From DATJPW01 sp963752855 (GTDB lineage: Bacteria; Desulfobacterota; Desulfomonilia; Desulfomonilales; Desulfomonilaceae), in contig CAVVZX010000045.1 of assembly GCA_963752855.1 (NCBI GenBank), forward strand, positions 62,001 through 126,000: a stretch of DNA of 64,000 bases, given 5' to 3'. The notes below the pieces were generated by a model. That model searched no databases and was not told the origin of the DNA. It worked only from the letters and a program-made list of their open reading frames with translations. The position numbers and the translations under genes are program-made. Below are positions 26,088 through 33,797 of the stretch, one piece after another (the stretch's first letter is position 1; each line of letters begins with the position of its first letter).

Positions 26088-27251
26088 ATGCTGGCATACT
26101 TTGACTGCTTTTCCGGTATTTCAGGCGATATGACATTGGCGGCTATGATTGACGCCGGCCTTGATCCCGACTTTCTCCGCGATCAGCTCTCATTGCTCGG
26201 ACTGGACGGATGGTCTTTGAACGTGCGGCGATCTTCGAGGCGCGGGCTATCCGGGGTCCGTTTTGAGGTGGAAGTATTCCAAGATCAGCCTCATCGCGAC
26301 TATCAAGATATCCGGAACCTGATAGCAAAGTCCGGGATTGAGGATCGTCCCAAGAACCTCGCCCTGGATATTTTCGACGCGCTTGCCGAGGCCGAGGCGC
26401 ATGTCCACGGCGTGGAAAAGGATCATGTGCATTTTCATGAAATCGGAGCTGTGGATTCCATTGTGGACATCGTGGGAACAGCCGTGGGATTTGAAGCGCT
26501 GGAAATTACAAGAATGGTATGTTCACCTATTCCGGTGAACCGGGGTTTTGTGAAAACTGATCATGGGCTGCTGCCCACGCCCGCGCCTGCGACCTTGGAA
26601 ATACTTAAAAACGTTCCTGTAAAAGGAGTGGAATCTTCCATAGAACTGGTCACCCCTACGGGGGCTGCTATTGTGAAGACCTTGGCGTCAGAATTCGACG
26701 CGTATCCCGGCTTTATTCCCACAAGCGTGGGTTACGGTCTGGGCCGGTCAGATCCCTCGGAATTCCCCAATGCGCTTAGAATCGCCATCGGGAAAGAACG
26801 TGAAGGGACCATCAGTCGAGATCAGGTTGGTCTGCTGGAGTGTCAAGTGGATGATCTTGATCCCAGAGTTCTGGGCTCTTTGATGGACTTGCTGCTCTCC
26901 AAGGGAGCTTTGGACGTAACTTTCACACCGATGCAGATGAAGAAGAACAGACCGGGCGTCGGTATCGCCGTGGTCGTTCAGCCCCACAGCGTTGAGGATT
27001 TCGCCAGGGTTTTGCTAACGCAAACCACTACTTTGGGGGTCCGTGTTTCGCACTCGGAGCGAATACTCCTGCCAAGAACATCTGAGACCGCGGACACATC
27101 GCTCGGCCCCGTCAGGGTCAAAGTCGTTGAACGAGCCGATGGAACGAAGGAAAGACGTCCCGAATTCGATGACGCAAGAGCCGCTGCGGAACGATCAGGC
27201 CGCCCAGTCATCGAAGTGATTCGGATGTTAGACAGGGAATTGAATAGGTGA
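26088..27251 (+). CDS. larC: LarC-type nickel insertion protein
   Basis: A 387-residue protein of the LarC (DUF111) family. In lactobacilli LarC inserts nickel into the pincer nucleotide to form the NPN cofactor of lactate racemase. The N-terminus MLAYFDCFSGISGDMTLAAMIDAGLD and the segments VHFHEIGAVDSIVDIVGTA and LECQVDDLDPRVLGSLMDLLL are hallmark. larB, larE and larA are not in the window. A NikR nickel regulator is encoded 14 kb away, so nickel use by this organism is plausible. Confidence 0.9.
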   Translation: MLAYFDCFSGISGDMTLAAMIDAGLDPDFLRDQLSLLGLDGWSLNVRRSSRRGLSGVRFEVEVFQDQPHRDYQDIRNLIAKSGIEDRPKNLALDIFDALAEAEAHVHGVEKDHVHFHEIGAVDSIVDIVGTAVGFEALEITRMVCSPIPVNRGFVKTDHGLLPTPAPATLEILKNVPVKGVESSIELVTPTGAAIVKTLASEFDAYPGFIPTSVGYGLGRSDPSEFPNALRIAIGKEREGTISRDQVGLLECQVDDLDPRVLGSLMDLLLSKGALDVTFTPMQMKKNRPGVGIAVVVQPHSVEDFARVLLTQTTTLGVRVSHSERILLPRTSETADTSLGPVRVKVVERADGTKERRPEFDDARAAAERSGRPVIEVIRMLDRELNR

Positions 27252-27445
27252 GCATTCCACCTACCGATTCGGAGCGGGTGCATACAAATTCGCTCTGATT
27301 CCGCTTAACCTGTGGCCGGCAGGGACGCCGGCGGCACCGAGATCCGGACAGACATGGACTTGGTAATGACTGGCTCCGGCGCCGGTCGGTTTTCTATTAG
27401 TCGTGGATCCCTGATCGTAGTAGACTACTCCCGAACGATTACCAC

Positions 27446-27481
27446 AACGAAAAACGGGGAGGTCCTCTTCAGGATCTCCCC
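27446..27481 (-). terminator. Rho-independent terminator of the minus-strand exported-protein gene
   Basis: On the minus strand GGGGAG-A-TCCT-GAAG-AGGA-C-CTCCCC forms a 10-bp interrupted hairpin followed by GTTTTTCG. It sits 45 nt beyond the stop of the gene at 27526-28344. Confidence 0.65.
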
Positions 27482-27525
27482 TCGTCAGTTCGGATGGGCT
27501 ATCAATCAAATTACCGTACCGTCGG

Positions 27526-28344
27526 CTACTGAACTACCTGCACGATGTATCCGAATTTGTCGCCGTTTTCCTGCATATATTCAACTTTGATCTTTTCACC
27601 AACGGCAGGTCTGCGGAAGGGCACGAATTTGGTCTTGAGTCCCACGTGAACGTTGACTAATTCAGCAGCGCCTTCGCCTTCCTCGGTAACCCTTATGGAA
27701 AGACTCTTGGGCGTGGATGACACCACTTCACCGGTCAGGGTCTTATATTTCTTTTCTTCCGGAGCAGGAGCCCGCTCCTCCTTGGGTTTTTCTTTCTCTT
27801 CTTTAGGAGCCGTCGCTATTTTGGGTTCCTTCTTTTCCGCCGGCGGTTTCCTTGCTTCAGGTTTTGTGGGTTTCGCTTCCCTCTTAGGGGTCCAATTCCG
27901 GTCAGCTACGTGTGCAGGCGGTTTGGTGGAGACAATTGGCCTCGGCCGCGGGCATGCGTCGGCGGCTACCTCTTCTCGAATCGGTTTTCCGCAGACAGTG
28001 CCGCTCGGTGGCGCGGGTGGAAAACACTGGGCCTCTGGCACCGGTGGGGTAAGGCTCACCACCTTGGTCGCTTTCATGTATCCGTCTTCCAACATGAAAT
28101 CGACCGCGACGCGCTCGCCGATACAGGGGCGACGATTTGGCATATACTTCGTCCGCCACCCGACATTAACTTCAGCGCACTGATTGGCCGATCTGACCGT
28201 CATGGAACGCCAGCCGTTGTCAATAACCGTGCCCTTAAAGGTGCAAATCCGGTATGCGTCGGCAGGAGCGGCAACCAGAAATTGGACAATCAGGGTAGCC
28301 ATTAAACCGGCGACCCAGGCTGAAAAGACATACTTCCCAGACAT
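27526..28344 (-). CDS. Exported protein with two copies of a beta domain and a Pro/Lys/Glu-rich linker
   Basis: Start ATG 28344 follows GGAGGTTCCCT. A signal peptide (to about VAAPADA) precedes a roughly 75-residue domain (TFKGTVIDNGWRSMTVRSANQ..NVGWRTKYMPNRRPCIGERVAVDFM). A long charged linker (KPPAEKKEPKIATAPKEEKE..) leads to a second, related copy (LTGEVVSSTPKSLSIRVTEEG..VHVGLKTKFVPFRRPAVGEKIKVEYM). Internal duplication is clear: (N/H)VGxxTK(Y/F)(M/V)PxRRPxxGE occurs twice. The fold is probably a small OB/SH3-like barrel in the periplasm. Function unknown. Confidence 0.65.
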   Translation of the reverse strand: MSGKYVFSAWVAGLMATLIVQFLVAAPADAYRICTFKGTVIDNGWRSMTVRSANQCAEVNVGWRTKYMPNRRPCIGERVAVDFMLEDGYMKATKVVSLTPPVPEAQCFPPAPPSGTVCGKPIREEVAADACPRPRPIVSTKPPAHVADRNWTPKREAKPTKPEARKPPAEKKEPKIATAPKEEKEKPKEERAPAPEEKKYKTLTGEVVSSTPKSLSIRVTEEGEGAAELVNVHVGLKTKFVPFRRPAVGEKIKVEYMQENGDKFGYIVQVVQ

Positions 28345-28442
28345 AGGGAACCTCCTCACATGGGGGAGTGTGATTTGGCTTCTGATCCGGGCAGCCGCCG
28401 GGCACGCCCGATGGTCAGAGTGCATAAAGTGTTTTGAACATA

Positions 28443-28495
28443 GTATGTTAAATCAAAAAAGTCAAGTAAATAAGCAAATAACATGTTTAACATAC
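28443..28495. promoter_or_regulatory. AT-rich divergent region with a perfect 10-bp inverted repeat
   Basis: GTATGTTAAA (28443-28452) and TTTAACATAC (28486-28495) are exact reverse complements 33 nt apart in an unusually AT-rich segment. The segment lies between divergently transcribed genes (ATG 28344 minus and ATG 28584 plus). It may be an operator pair or a structured promoter. Confidence 0.5.
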
Positions 28496-28583
28496 CATTC
28501 ATTATGAATGTTTCATTCAATTGAAAGCGAACTCCCCTTGCTTGTCAAGCCAATCGGCTTATGATATCAACATAAGGGTAAGG

Positions 28584-28940
28584 ATGGAAATGGGAATATC
28601 CAGAGACTCTGCGTCTTGCGAAATAGATATAGTAAAGGAAATGGCAGAAGGTCTCGGGAGCAGGGGTCTTAAGCTCGAAGACCTGCTTGAAAAGAGCGCG
28701 ACAGCGCGGCGGGAAGCTCTGGAAGCCATTGAGCAATATCGCAACAGTCAATCGGATGCTGATCGGCCGGAAATCTCACTTGTAAATGATTTGATCCGCG
28801 TTTATAACGGCTTGGTGGAGCAGGCTGAAGACGCTTTGAGATGGCTTTTGATTCAGAGAGAGGCTTGCGGATTCAGGACCCATCGAAATGTAGAAGTGTT
28901 TTACCCCATTCCACCGAAGATGAAGCTGATCAAACCATGA
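28584..28940 (+). CDS. Small helical cytosolic protein
   Basis: 118 residues, helical and charged: IDIVKEMAEGLGSRGLKLEDLLEKSATARREALEAIEQY, then SLVNDLIRVYNGLVEQAEDALRWLLIQREACGFRTHRNVE. No signal peptide. The start (ATG 28584 or 28590) follows AAGGGTAAGG. Its TGA stop overlaps the ATG of the thioredoxin-like gene (28937-28940), so the two are coupled. Similarity to any family is not recognised. Confidence 0.55.
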   Translation: MEMGISRDSASCEIDIVKEMAEGLGSRGLKLEDLLEKSATARREALEAIEQYRNSQSDADRPEISLVNDLIRVYNGLVEQAEDALRWLLIQREACGFRTHRNVEVFYPIPPKMKLIKP

Positions 28941-29494
28941 TTTACAGGGATTCGATATTTGTTAAGGTCGGGGCGGGTTTGCTTGCCTCCATGCTTTGGG
29001 TTATCTTTGCCTTCGCCGGGCCTGTGAAACCGCCAAAGACCACTTCCGATAAACCGGGCAAGGTATGGGTCGTGGTCTTTTCTTCCCCTGAATGCCCTCA
29101 TTGTGAAAAAGCGATGGAATTCATTGGACGTCTGAAAAGGAAATACCCGGTCCGCACAAAGGTTTTCGATATTGATAGCGACCATGATTACAAGATCTAC
29201 AAGCGATTGGAAGCGATCCATGCCCGCGACGGGTTCGCCGTGCCTCTGGTCATGGTCGGCGAGTCCATGCTGATGGGCGAGAAAGAGATATCGCGCAAGT
29301 TGGAAAAAATCGTGAGAAACCTCGCTCGTTCAGGAGGTTCACGGCTCCCGTACTTGGGCCCCGCGAAATCCGAAGACGATCCGGTCGGTCGGTCGCGCGA
29401 TTCGGATTGCGATCACTGCGGTCGGCAGGGAAGGCCTCCGACTATCGGTGAGGAATTGCGTAAGGTCAAAGGGTTAGTGGACAAATTTTTGTAA
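28937..29494 (+). CDS. Membrane-anchored thioredoxin-like protein
   Basis: 185 residues from ATG 28937. An N-terminal hydrophobic anchor or signal (VKVGAGLLASMLWVIFAFAG) is followed by VWVVVFSSPECPHCEKAMEFIGRLKRKYPVRTKVFDIDSD. CPHC (C53, C56) is a thioredoxin-fold redox centre, and VPLVMVG supplies the cis-proline loop. A second CDHC motif near residue 155 could be a partner dithiol or metal site. It probably acts in the periplasm in disulfide exchange. It is coupled to the helical protein gene upstream. Confidence 0.75.
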   Translation: MIYRDSIFVKVGAGLLASMLWVIFAFAGPVKPPKTTSDKPGKVWVVVFSSPECPHCEKAMEFIGRLKRKYPVRTKVFDIDSDHDYKIYKRLEAIHARDGFAVPLVMVGESMLMGEKEISRKLEKIVRNLARSGGSRLPYLGPAKSEDDPVGRSRDSDCDHCGRQGRPPTIGEELRKVKGLVDKFL

Positions 29495-29608
29495 CAGCAT
29501 GGTTCGGCTCGATAGAATGTCTCGGGCGGACCGGGTGAAACTGTTTCAGGACTCAGGTCTCGCGATTACCATTTGTAGGAATCCCCGAGAGCGGGGTCCA
29601 CCACCCGT

Positions 29609-29639
29609 AATCATGGCGCTTCTGGAAGCGCCCTACACA
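29609..29639. repeat. Dispersed palindromic repeat, family C, copy 2
   Basis: AATCATGGCGCTTCTGGAAGCGCC..CTACAC, a close copy of 967-998. A small CCCCGAGAGCGGGG hairpin lies just before it (29583-29596). Confidence 0.7.
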
Positions 29640-29701
29640 CGGAACGTGACAGCCCATATTTTTGAGACAGCCTCGGGTTGTTCGCCCGATCAGGAGCAAT
29701 T

Positions 29702-29773
29702 GTGATTATGAAGTTTTGTCGTTTGGCAATTCTGGTAGTTTTGGCCCTTTTTCTTCTCTCCTCCTGCTTATGA
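29702..29773 (+). CDS. Very short lipoprotein-like peptide
   Basis: GTG 29702 follows CAGGAGCAATT. It encodes VIMKFCRLAILVVLALFLLSSCL and stops at TGA. LLSSC fits a lipobox, so this may be a minimal lipoprotein or the truncated start of a longer one. Reading past the stop gives no recognisable protein. Confidence 0.3.
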   Translation: MIMKFCRLAILVVLALFLLSSCL

Positions 29774-29989
29774 AACGGGTCGCCTAGCGCGAAGGGTCCC
29801 GGTCGGGATTCCATATTGCAACGGACCTTCTTCAAGCGGCGCTTGCCCGCCTGGATCGTTGTTCTGTCCTATTCTCAAAGGTAACGGCGGGTAAGGATTC
29901 CCAATTACTACTTGCGTGCATGGGCACGCGTGAATATTATAAGCGCAACGGTTTTACGTTCTATGTTCCTTAATATAGGAGTTTAAATC

Positions 29990-30283
29990 ATGATTACTAT
30001 CGATGATGATTCCCGGGCCTATTTTAAAGAAAAAATCAGCCAGAATCAGGCGCTGAGGGTTTTTTTCGGCGGCTATGGTTGAGGCGGCCCCAGCATGGGT
30101 TTGGCTCTGGATGAGCCAAAAGAAGGCGACGAAACCCACCAGATTGACGGCCTCCAAATTATTGCAGATCCCTTTGCCATGAAATTAATCAAAGAATCCG
30201 GCGGCCTTACCATAAAATCGAGCTTATTCGGACCGACTGCCGAACTGAACACGCCCAGTGGCGGCGGCTGCAGTTGCGGATAA
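29990..30283 (+). CDS. HesB/IscA-like selenoprotein (in-frame UGA as selenocysteine)
   Basis: ATG 29990 to TAA 30283 is a continuous 97-residue frame if TGA 30080-30082 is read as Sec31. The product has FFGGYG-U-GGPSMGLALDEP and ends GGGCSCG (C94, C96). IscA/HesB proteins bind iron or Fe-S clusters with one Cys in the GG..C position and a C-terminal CxC, so Sec replaces the first ligand exactly. HesB-like selenoproteins are known in anaerobic deltaproteobacteria. A hairpin suited to a bacterial SECIS lies at 30100-30120. fmdB follows 11 nt downstream, probably cotranscribed. The upstream start follows TATAGGAGTTTAA. Confidence 0.85.
30100..30120 (+). promoter_or_regulatory. Candidate SECIS hairpin for the HesB-like selenoprotein
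   Basis: TTTGGCTC (30100-30107) pairs perfectly with GAGCCAAA (30113-30120) around the loop TGGAT. The loop begins 25 nt after the UGA, inside the range used by bacterial SelB. The same TGGAT loop occurs in the hairpin at 40408-40435. Confidence 0.7.
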
Positions 30284-30294
30284 GGGGACCTCAT

Positions 30295-30501
30295 ATGCCG
30301 ATATTTGAATTCAAGTGTGATGGTTGTGGAAAAGAATTTGAAAGGCTGGTTTTCTCTTCCGGAAAAGATCCGGTAGCCTGCCCGGACTGCAGTTCCACCA
30401 AGACTCGCAAGCTTCTGTCGGTCTTCGCGTGTTCGGGAACTGACAAAATCCTGGCCGGCTCCGGATGTTCTTCTCACAGTGGCCATTCGGGCCATTCTTG
30501 A
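30295..30501 (+). CDS. FmdB-family zinc-ribbon protein
   Basis: 68 residues: MPIFEFKCDGCGKEFERLVFS, then ACPDCSSTKTRKLLSVFACSG, and a Ser/His/Gly-rich tail. CDGC and CPDC form the zinc ribbon typical of FmdB/small regulatory proteins (PF09723 type). ATG 30295 is preceded by AAGGGGACC. It lies 11 nt behind the HesB-like selenoprotein and is likely cotranscribed. The precise role of this family is not established. Confidence 0.8.
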   Translation: MPIFEFKCDGCGKEFERLVFSSGKDPVACPDCSSTKTRKLLSVFACSGTDKILAGSGCSSHSGHSGHS

Positions 30502-30554
30502 GGTCACTGAGCGACCACGGTCAGTGGTCAATATATCGCGTCAAAGCGGTATCC

Positions 30555-30585
30555 AGACACCCTCTCTCACTGGGAGAGGGTGTCT
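30555..30585 (+). terminator. Strong 12-bp hairpin downstream of fmdB
   Basis: AGACACCCTCTC pairs perfectly with GAGAGGGTGTCT around a 7-nt loop. There is no following U-run, so it may be a transcript-end structure or another dispersed palindrome. Confidence 0.45.
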
Positions 30586-30738
30586 GTGAGTGAGGCCTAA
30601 AGGCCTTGTTGAGAAAATAGTCTTCTTTCGATTTCTCCCGTAGGCATTTTACCGGATATGGAACGGGGTTGTGCCTGGATTGGAATGCGTTATACACCGC
30701 TCATAACACCTCAGATGAGCCAAGAGCAGTCTGACTCC

Positions 30739-30837
30739 TTATGTGAGGCCCTTTGCCAAACTCGCCACTAGCTGGGCAAGACCCGTAGCGCTTCATGTAG
30801 GACTGCCGCGGATGTACTGCTGTATAAAATCTGCCAT
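30739..30837 (-). CDS. Possible 32-residue selenopeptide
   Basis: AAAAGGAGATTCAAA precedes ATG 30837 at good spacing. The frame reads MADFIQQYIRGSPT, TGA, SATGLAQLVASLAKGLT, TAA 30739. If TGA (30793-30795) is Sec15 the product is a 32-residue amphipathic peptide with a PTU motif. A 5-bp hairpin lies about 18 nt downstream but lacks the UGGAU loop of the two better candidates. Alternatively it is a 14-residue peptide or chance. The rest of the 30502-31365 region shows only palindromes. Confidence 0.3.
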
Positions 30838-31201
30838 TTTGAATCTCCTTTTCCAGGAATTCCACACACGAAAAATCGACGTTATTTCTCAGGTCAGGGG
30901 GATTGTGGACCAAACCGGAAGAAAGCCTTAATCGGAGGTTCAAAGTTCCCTTTTTTGTACCTTTGTATCCTGTCTGTGATAGCCCTTGGCTCAGGGTCTG
31001 ACTTAAAAAGGATCAGTTTATTGCTGTAAGGCACGTCAGTCGCGTCTGATGATAAATGCAGCTTTTCCGATCTCGCCCTTCCAGTATCGGGCAGTCCCAC
31101 AGTGGTACTCGCCCCATTCCCGCTGCACGGACATAAGTAGGACCCGACGTCCGCTTGTACATGATGATGAGGTAGACAGAGAAGCTGCGTGGGAACGGTA
31201 G

Positions 31202-31358
31202 CCCGGCGATTTATCGCCGGGAAAACCGGATCAAAATGGACCAGTAGTCCCGTCAGGGACGGTTGATCGATAAGCGTTCGCGGATTCGTTCTTTTAGCCG
31301 TCCCTACGGGACTGAACGATCTTTTCATATGGGCTGGAAACAGGCGATAAATCGCCTG
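31202..31358. repeat. Cluster of short palindromes in non-coding DNA
   Basis: 31202-31221 is CCCGGCGAT-TT-ATCGCCGGG and 31341-31358 is CAGGCGAT-AA-ATCGCCTG. Between them GTCCCGTCAGGGACG (about 31247) and CGTCCCTACGGGAC (about 31300) form an inverted pair. Confidence 0.6.
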
Positions 31359-31365
31359 CCTACTA

Positions 31366-31870
31366 TCATGTGTTGCTCTTGTCCAGAAGCAGACCGAGCA
31401 CATTTGACTCTCCGCTCCCGAGCGCATCGTCAATTGACGTGGATCCGTCCTTGCGTTTTGCGCTTCTGTCTGCTCCCTTGTCGAGAAGGAGTTTGACCAC
31501 ATCCGCATGGCCTTTCTGTGCGGCATTCATAAGAGGGGTCCAACCCTGTGCATGGGCAGCATTCACATCCGCGCCCGCGTAAAGAAGTCGTTGCACTTCG
31601 CTCCATGTCCCCGGTAAGCGCCGCAATCGACAGTGTGGTTTCAGCTCCACGGGATTTCAGGAGCTTGACAATGTCCGAGTGTTGCATGACAGCGGCTAAT
31701 TCAAGTGCTGTGTATCCATTGTCGTTCTTGGCGTTGACATCAGTACCTTTTTTCAGCAGCTCGTTCACAACATCCGTGTTGCCCGTGATGGCAGCCAGCA
31801 TGAGAATGAAGGAACCGTCGTTTAGCTTTCGATTTACATCCGCTCCTTTGTCCAAAAGAAGCTTCACCAC
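31366..31870 (-). pseudogene. Ankyrin-repeat protein, 5'-truncated and frameshifted
   Basis: On the minus strand the frame begins inside an ankyrin unit (VVKLLLDKGADVNRKLNDGS), runs through two more (GNTDVVNELLKKGTDVNAKNDNGYTAL, QHSDIVKLLKSRGAETTLSIAALTGD). It then shifts frame near 31610 to VQRLLYAGADVNAAHAQGWTPLMNAAQKGHADVVKLLLDKGADRSAKRKDG, ending KSNT. Upstream the expected HPE is preceded directly by a stop and by a GGGCGG-type palindrome (about 31885-31908). The 5' end therefore appears replaced by a repeat. No signal peptide remains. Ankyrin proteins mediate protein contacts. Confidence 0.65.
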
Positions 31871-31884
31871 CTCCGGATGCTATG

Positions 31885-32100
31885 GGGCGGGCACGCAGGT
31901 CCGCCCGCTACCGATACGCTTTCCGCCACATCGGCCATTGTAGGAGTTTTTGCCGGAGGGGGTGCGGGGGTCCACGGGGCGTAGGGCCAAACATGCCTCT
32001 TGGCGCCTCTGAGCACTTCGCAGATGCATTGCCAGCCGTGTGCGAACACCTTTTTGCAAAAAGCGGGTTCCCCCGCATTCTGTCCACTTTCTCTCTCCGG
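31885..32100. repeat. Repeat-rich segment truncating the ankyrin gene
   Basis: GGGGCGGGC...GTCCGCCC forms a stem at about 31885-31908. It is followed by TAGGAGTTTTTGCCGGAGG (about 31941, shared with about 10470) and CCTTTTTGCAAAAAG..GGTTCCCCC (about 32050). No gene is seen between 31871 and 32266. Confidence 0.5.
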
Positions 32101-32266
32101 GTCCTCTGCGGTAAGAACAGCAACAATCAGCCGGCAAGAAATCCTTCGGTTATAAGCAGTTGTCGAACTTTGGGGCCCGCGCCTTTGGGGACTCGCAGAG
32201 GGCAATCCCGCTGGATATCTCTTATTTGCTTTTGGGAGGAGTCCGGAAGAAGGATCAACGCCGGGA

Positions 32267-33157
32267 TTAAATTGCCAAATGGCCCTGGCGGTAATCCCGC
32301 AGCCACTTCGCCACCAGGCTCAACGGCAAGTCCTTGAGCAGTTTCACGCGGTCCAGGTAGTCATACTCAAGACCGGGCAGCGGGGCCACATCCACTGCAT
32401 AGAAACTTCTGTGGGTGTCTATGATTTTGAGAGCGATCAGTCGCGGTATCAGCGCTTCCGAATATGAGGGCAACACAAGGTCCCAGTAGGCGAATTTCGG
32501 AGTTTTCTTGAGGACTTCATCGATTTTGTCGGTCCCGTCCGCATAGGCGCACATGGCCATTAACCAGTCGTTGTTGTTCCGTTGAACGAGTTTCTTCAAA
32601 ATCCCGCAAGCAATTCGCGTGGACAGCACAGGGTCTCTGCGGTCATCCCACTCATTGTTGGAAGTCCACTGATTTTGGGGCTGGCCTTTTTTCTCTTTGA
32701 GCGTCATCAGCGACCACCATCCAACTCCTCCTGTGCGTGCGCGGGACGCTGGAAGCAGATCGCTAACCACGACAGCGAGATAGATGAGGTCCTCCGGAAC
32801 CGATTCATCTGCGAGCGTTTTCTTTATCGTGGGACCGTAGACCGCCATTCGGTCGAACCATTCCATAACCAATGCCCGGCGGTCCATCAGAAGGTAATTC
32901 AACTGGTCCAATGTCCGAACATGGACCTCCTGGCGATCTAGAGGAATGCGGACCCCTGCGAATGTGAAGCCCTGTTTTTGTACATTGGGTGGGAGAACAT
33001 AGGAGCCGCGCGAGTAACTGGCGGTGTCGGACGAGATAAGATTGTCAACCGGTATGATTGAGACAACTATAGCGGCAAGCGCACACAGCATCACGCGCCT
33101 GCATTGTCCGGCAAGAGTTTTCGCCCAACCAATTGGTAAGCTTTTAGGTAATTTCAT
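32267..33157 (-). CDS. MltD-like lytic transglycosylase-fold protein lacking the catalytic Glu
   Basis: 296 residues with an N-terminal membrane anchor (VMLCALAAIVVSII). Residues about 118-230 align with the SLT domain of MltD: VPEDLIYLAVVVSDLLPASRARTGGVGWWSLM, then DDRRDPVLSTRIACGILKKL and DWLMAMCAYADGTDKI. In MltD the first segment contains the catalytic Glu of VES; here the equivalent is V131-S132. The protein therefore probably binds peptidoglycan without cleaving it, or is otherwise repurposed. Its neighbours upstream are other exported proteins on the same strand. Confidence 0.65.
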   Translation of the reverse strand: MKLPKSLPIGWAKTLAGQCRRVMLCALAAIVVSIIPVDNLISSDTASYSRGSYVLPPNVQKQGFTFAGVRIPLDRQEVHVRTLDQLNYLLMDRRALVMEWFDRMAVYGPTIKKTLADESVPEDLIYLAVVVSDLLPASRARTGGVGWWSLMTLKEKKGQPQNQWTSNNEWDDRRDPVLSTRIACGILKKLVQRNNNDWLMAMCAYADGTDKIDEVLKKTPKFAYWDLVLPSYSEALIPRLIALKIIDTHRSFYAVDVAPLPGLEYDYLDRVKLLKDLPLSLVAKWLRDYRQGHLAI

Positions 33158-33209
33158 TTCGCATTTTTATTTTGTGGTGTTAGAGACCGGCAATTACCAA
33201 ACCAGATGA

Positions 33210-33797
33210 CTATCGGAAATACCCTTGATAGGGGTAAGGTCCCGTTTGCCGCTGGGGCCTCGAAGAATTCTGACCACCCATATATTGGCTCTGATCGAAG
33301 GACGATGAAGCGGGCGATGCATCCCGATAATTCTTATATTGAACATAGGCTTCGTCCAAGAGAATATCCTGCATAGACGCCAGAAGTTCGGAACGTTGCC
33401 GAGCTACGCTGTTGGGGCCGTGCGGATCGGGGTTCCTCCTGTGACCTCCTCCATCGCCGGCGCACCTCCGCCATTCATCATAGATCGATCTCTCGCTCCG
33501 GGCAAGTTCCAGGCATTTCGTTTTTGCGTCATCCAGCGAACGAGTCCTTTCTTTAAGGACTTCCTGAACACTGCGAGCGGTGGACCCGCCTGGTTCAGTC
33601 TTCTCAAGTTTCGCCTCAATACGCGGAGTTATAGATTCCCCTTTTATCCGACCATAACTCTCCAGGGCCTGTTTTAGCGCTTCACAGGCTTGGGTCCAAC
33701 CAGTCGATTCAGCCTCACAGCCGGCCTCAGTCGGCGTCGATGCAACGACCGAGAGCCAAACAGCAAAGCCGAGTGTCAGTATCAGAATCCTTTTCAA
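33210..33797 (-). CDS. Exported hypothetical protein
   Basis: 195 residues starting with a signal peptide (MKRILILTLGFAVWLSVVASTPTEA). The mature part has four Cys (GCEAESTGWTQACEALKQAL, TKCLELARSERSIYDEWRRC), a helical charged middle, and a Gln/Ser/Tyr-rich tail. Its ATG overlaps the stop of the upstream gene by ATGA (33794-33797), so the two are translated as a unit. No known domain. Confidence 0.55.
   Translation of the reverse strand: MKRILILTLGFAVWLSVVASTPTEAGCEAESTGWTQACEALKQALESYGRIKGESITPRIEAKLEKTEPGGSTARSVQEVLKERTRSLDDAKTKCLELARSERSIYDEWRRCAGDGGGHRRNPDPHGPNSVARQRSELLASMQDILLDEAYVQYKNYRDASPASSSFDQSQYMGGQNSSRPQRQTGPYPYQGYFR

Noticed and set aside
29830..29973. Frame ending MGTREYYKRNGFTFYVP, resembling a GNAT/Elp3-type C-terminus
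   Set aside because: Only a short tail is present, with a stop upstream and no start; too little to annotate.
30894..31526. Minus-strand 210-codon frame over the palindrome cluster
   Set aside because: The translation is basic, Ser/Arg-rich and spans the palindromes; it looks like non-coding DNA.
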